Assembly (NCBI GenBank): GCA_000818945.1
Contig: KN805390.1
Location: 234,000-297,999 of the forward strand
Source of the DNA: Schizochytrium sp. CCTCC M209059
Lineage: Eukaryota > Sar > Bigyra > Thraustochytrida > Thraustochytriidae
Length of the DNA stretch: 64,000 nt
Reading direction: 5' to 3'
A model generated the notes under the pieces. That model saw only the letters and a list, made by a program, of their open reading frames with translations. It did no database searches and was not told the DNA's origin. Both the position numbers and the translations under genes were made by a program. Of this stretch, positions 62,095 to 64,000 are shown piece after piece. Within the stretch, counting starts at the first letter, position 1; every line of letters starts with the position of its first letter.

Positions 62095-62697
62095 TCACTT
62101 AGGTTAGTTTGTTAGCGAGCTAGCTCCCGTTCTCACTCGCTCACTCCTCACTCGCTCACTCGCAAATTCATTCGCTCGCTCGCTCCGCTGGGATTCCCCC
62201 AGCTCGAGTCGAGTCGAGTCGAGTTGAGTCGAGTCGAGTTGAGTTGAGACGTGTCGTGTCGAGTCGCGTCGCGTCGCGTCGCGTCGAGTCGAGTCGAGTG
62301 ACCAATCTTGATGTATACCTACCTCACTTACCCACCCGCTCAATTTATGATCATCATTTTGTTTGTTTGTTTTGTTTTGTGTTTTGTTTGTTCGCGTTTA
62401 ATTTTGTTTCCTTCTTTCGTGATATGGCTATGCTAAGTTTTTCACTTGGCATCACCATCACCAATACCATACATCTCACACCTCACAATTCATTATTATT
62501 GTTGTCATCCTCATCCTCATTCTCGTCCCCATACCTGTTATCGCAACAGAGGCCAAGATGCCAACTAGTCCTCCAAGCTAGTCAGGCGGTCGATGTATTA
62601 TCAAAATTTTAAACACTAATACGTTCCGAGATCAAATCGCTCGAACTCCTCGCCGCCGGTGGGCTGCGCACGCCGCGCTTGCGTGGGTTACGCGGCA
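62095..62697. repeat. Intergenic region with GAGTC pentamer array
   Basis: From about 62200 to 62302, degenerate GAGTC/GAGTT/GCGTC pentamers run about 20 units with block-wise variants. CACTCGCT repeats at 62135-62190 and TTTG repeats at 62358-62395 flank it. No gene is seen between the cyclin stop and the next ATG. Confidence 0.7.
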
Positions 62698-64000
62698 ATG
62701 GACCGCAGCGTAGCGAGGCGCCGCCGCCTACGGTCGCGATTGCACGGGTGCGCACCGTCTTGTGCAAGCTCGAGGTCGACAAAAGTGAAACACGTCGTGC
62801 TCGCCATCCTCACGCTCGCCGCGAGCGTTGCGGTCAAACAGACTCATGGTGCCCTCGTGCAGGACGAAGGGGTGTGCCAACGCCTCGGCGCCCCGACTAC
62901 AGATGGGCTCGGCATTGTCACCTGCTCGTGGACTCGCAACGTGCTAGAGGACCGCTTTGCAAACTACTCGTGTGAACCCTCAGACGAGTGGCTCCTTGCC
63001 GGGACGATTCTTCAAGCAGACTCCGAGCCAAGCTTTTGCGACGGCCTTGCCGAAGGCTCGTGTCAATACACGGATACGACGCACTGTCTCATGACCGATT
63101 CAGCCCCGCAAACCTGCTTTATGCCGCCTCTCCAGGTGCTCAGCAAGTACACGCGAACTCTTGTCAGTTCCTTTGCAGCTCTCTACGACATCGTTGAAGC
63201 ACTACCAGCAAGATGCGCCAGCATCGACAACAACGTGACTTGCGCAGAACAGTCCCCGCGCTGCGAGTGGGTCACCACCAGCGACGACCAGTTCGAGGTC
63301 GTTCGCATCGACGCCACCAAGGAGCACTCGCAGGAAACCCAAAGCGTTGGCGTTTTCCGGGAAATGGTCGCGACGTCGCGCCAGGTCCAGCGATTCAGCA
63401 TGAATGCTGCAGACTACGACACAACCATTGTCACGCTCTCTATCACCGACGTTGACATTTCCAAGCTCGACATGGGTTCCACCGCGTTCAAGCTCACTTT
63501 TGGTGGTGTAAGCACGCAATTTATACGTGCAGACGCCGAGCCTGCAGATATTGAGGCGGCTCTGCGCGAGCTTGACGCCGTTCCGGAGACGGGTCTGTTC
63601 TCCGTACGCAACGAAACAGTCGATCAGAACGGCTTTGCATCAAGCTGGGTCTTTGCGTTCGACAGCGCAAGCGACGCCGACAGTCTCGACCTCGGCGAGG
63701 TGCGTATTGTAAATACTGCCGACGGTCCTCCGCGCAGGAATCTCGACACCTTTATTATCACGCGCCATCGCCATAACATGCAGCAGCTTGTGCTTTACAG
63801 TAACGGTCCCGTCGTCGATGGTAACTTCGTCTTACGATACACAATTCCAGATCTTGACACGCCTACGGATCCAGAATCGGACGATACGATTCTGCTCAGC
63901 CACAACGCCACCGCCGCCGAGGTCCGGGCAGCACTCTTACAGCTGACACGAAGCGGCGAGCAGCTTCTCACCTTTGTTGGCGTCTCAGTGAGCGATGAGG
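62698..64000 (+). CDS. Large secreted or cell-surface repeat protein, 5' part (cut by window end)
   Basis: The open frame from the ATG at 62698 continues without a stop to the window edge, so 434 residues are visible. A basic N-terminal stretch of 32 residues (RRRRLRSR) precedes a hydrophobic core HVVLAILTLAASVAV (about 32-46), a signal peptide or signal anchor. A Cys-rich region follows (about 58-205, some 15 Cys). Then come two tandem beta-rich modules of the type 'FxLxFgg...tt..I...A...di..AL..L......V.V', at about 264-335 and 376-434. Such modules occur in long runs in very large secreted stramenopile proteins. There are several N-glycosylation sequons (NYS, NNVT, NET, HNAT). Likely an adhesion or cell-wall protein; this is an inference. 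The true start could lie elsewhere, since the N-tail before the signal is unusually long. Confidence 0.75.
   Translation, partial: MDRSVARRRRLRSRLHGCAPSCASSRSTKVKHVVLAILTLAASVAVKQTHGALVQDEGVCQRLGAPTTDGLGIVTCSWTRNVLEDRFANYSCEPSDEWLLAGTILQADSEPSFCDGLAEGSCQYTDTTHCLMTDSAPQTCFMPPLQVLSKYTRTLVSSFAALYDIVEALPARCASIDNNVTCAEQSPRCEWVTTSDDQFEVVRIDATKEHSQETQSVGVFREMVATSRQVQRFSMNAADYDTTIVTLSITDVDISKLDMGSTAFKLTFGGVSTQFIRADAEPADIEAALRELDAVPETGLFSVRNETVDQNGFASSWVFAFDSASDADSLDLGEVRIVNTADGPPRRNLDTFIITRHRHNMQQLVLYSNGPVVDGNFVLRYTIPDLDTPTDPESDDTILLSHNATAAEVRAALLQLTRSGEQLLTFVGVSVSDE

Noticed and set aside
1..64000. CRISPR array, bacterial operon, insertion sequence or transposon
   Set aside because: Repeats seen are simple sequence tracts without regular spacers. 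No transposase or reverse transcriptase frame was found, and the genes are eukaryotic.

Overview
The window is nuclear DNA of a microbial eukaryote. Several things point to a stramenopile, most probably a labyrinthulomycete (thraustochytrid such as Aurantiochytrium, Hondaea or Schizochytrium). The DNA is GC-rich, and genes of 5-8 kb run without introns. There is a fungal/animal-type single-chain acetyl-CoA carboxylase (2352 aa), a plant-like DUF1336/EDR2 protein, a TmcB-like giant membrane protein, and cilium genes (kinesin-9 type, CYB5D1) expected of an organism with flagellated zoospores. No bacterial operon signals, insertion sequences, CRISPR arrays, tRNA or rRNA were found. The species is an inference from gene content; no marker gene is present.

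Layout. 1-2.2 kb: no gene seen. 2.2-7.7 kb (+): TmcB-like polytopic protein with TPR-like and PAS regions. 8.1-10.9 kb (-): fused histidine-biosynthesis enzyme (HisC, HAD phosphatase, HisB) whose true N-terminus lies on a short upstream exon behind a 254-bp intron. 11.3-14.5 kb (-): LRR/ankyrin/TIR-like/IQ protein. 14.9-16.3 kb (+): CLN3 (battenin). 16.7-17.7 kb (-): EDR2_C (DUF1336) protein. 17.7-21.7 kb: gene-poor and repeat-rich. 21.7-23.2 kb (+): MetX-type homoserine acyltransferase. 23.6-31.5 kb (-): giant FANCM helicase carrying a Tudor-like and PHD/extended-PHD insert. 32.7-33.6 kb (+): coiled-coil protein. 33.7-36.1 kb (-): kinesin-9-like motor. 36.2-40.5 kb (-): Fe-S RecB-like nuclease/SF1 helicase. 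41.5-43.6 kb (+): ATG13-like autophagy protein. 44.0-44.7 kb (-): CYB5D1. 45.6-47.8 kb (+): unknown polytopic membrane protein. 47.8-52.0 kb: gene-poor, simple-repeat-rich, with a 428-base assembly gap. 52.0-59.05 kb (+): acetyl-CoA carboxylase. 60.5-62.1 kb (+): PHO80-type cyclin. 62.7-64.0 kb (+): start of a large secreted repeat protein, cut by the window end.

Shared themes: two amino-acid enzymes and the malonyl-CoA-forming step of lipid synthesis; two genome-maintenance helicases (FANCM and the nuclease-helicase); a lysosome/autophagy pair (CLN3, ATG13); two ciliary genes. These genes are interspersed, not an operon. Gene packing is tight between 32.7 and 40.5 kb (76 and 174 bases between neighbours) and loose around ACC and MetX. 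Those two genes have long leaders built of tetra- and trinucleotide tracts and very biased codon use, which creates long antisense open frames.

Start codons were chosen as the first convincing in-frame ATG; several longer frames in this DNA begin only at GTG or TTG. Most introns, if present, would be invisible to me; only one was supported by homology on both sides.
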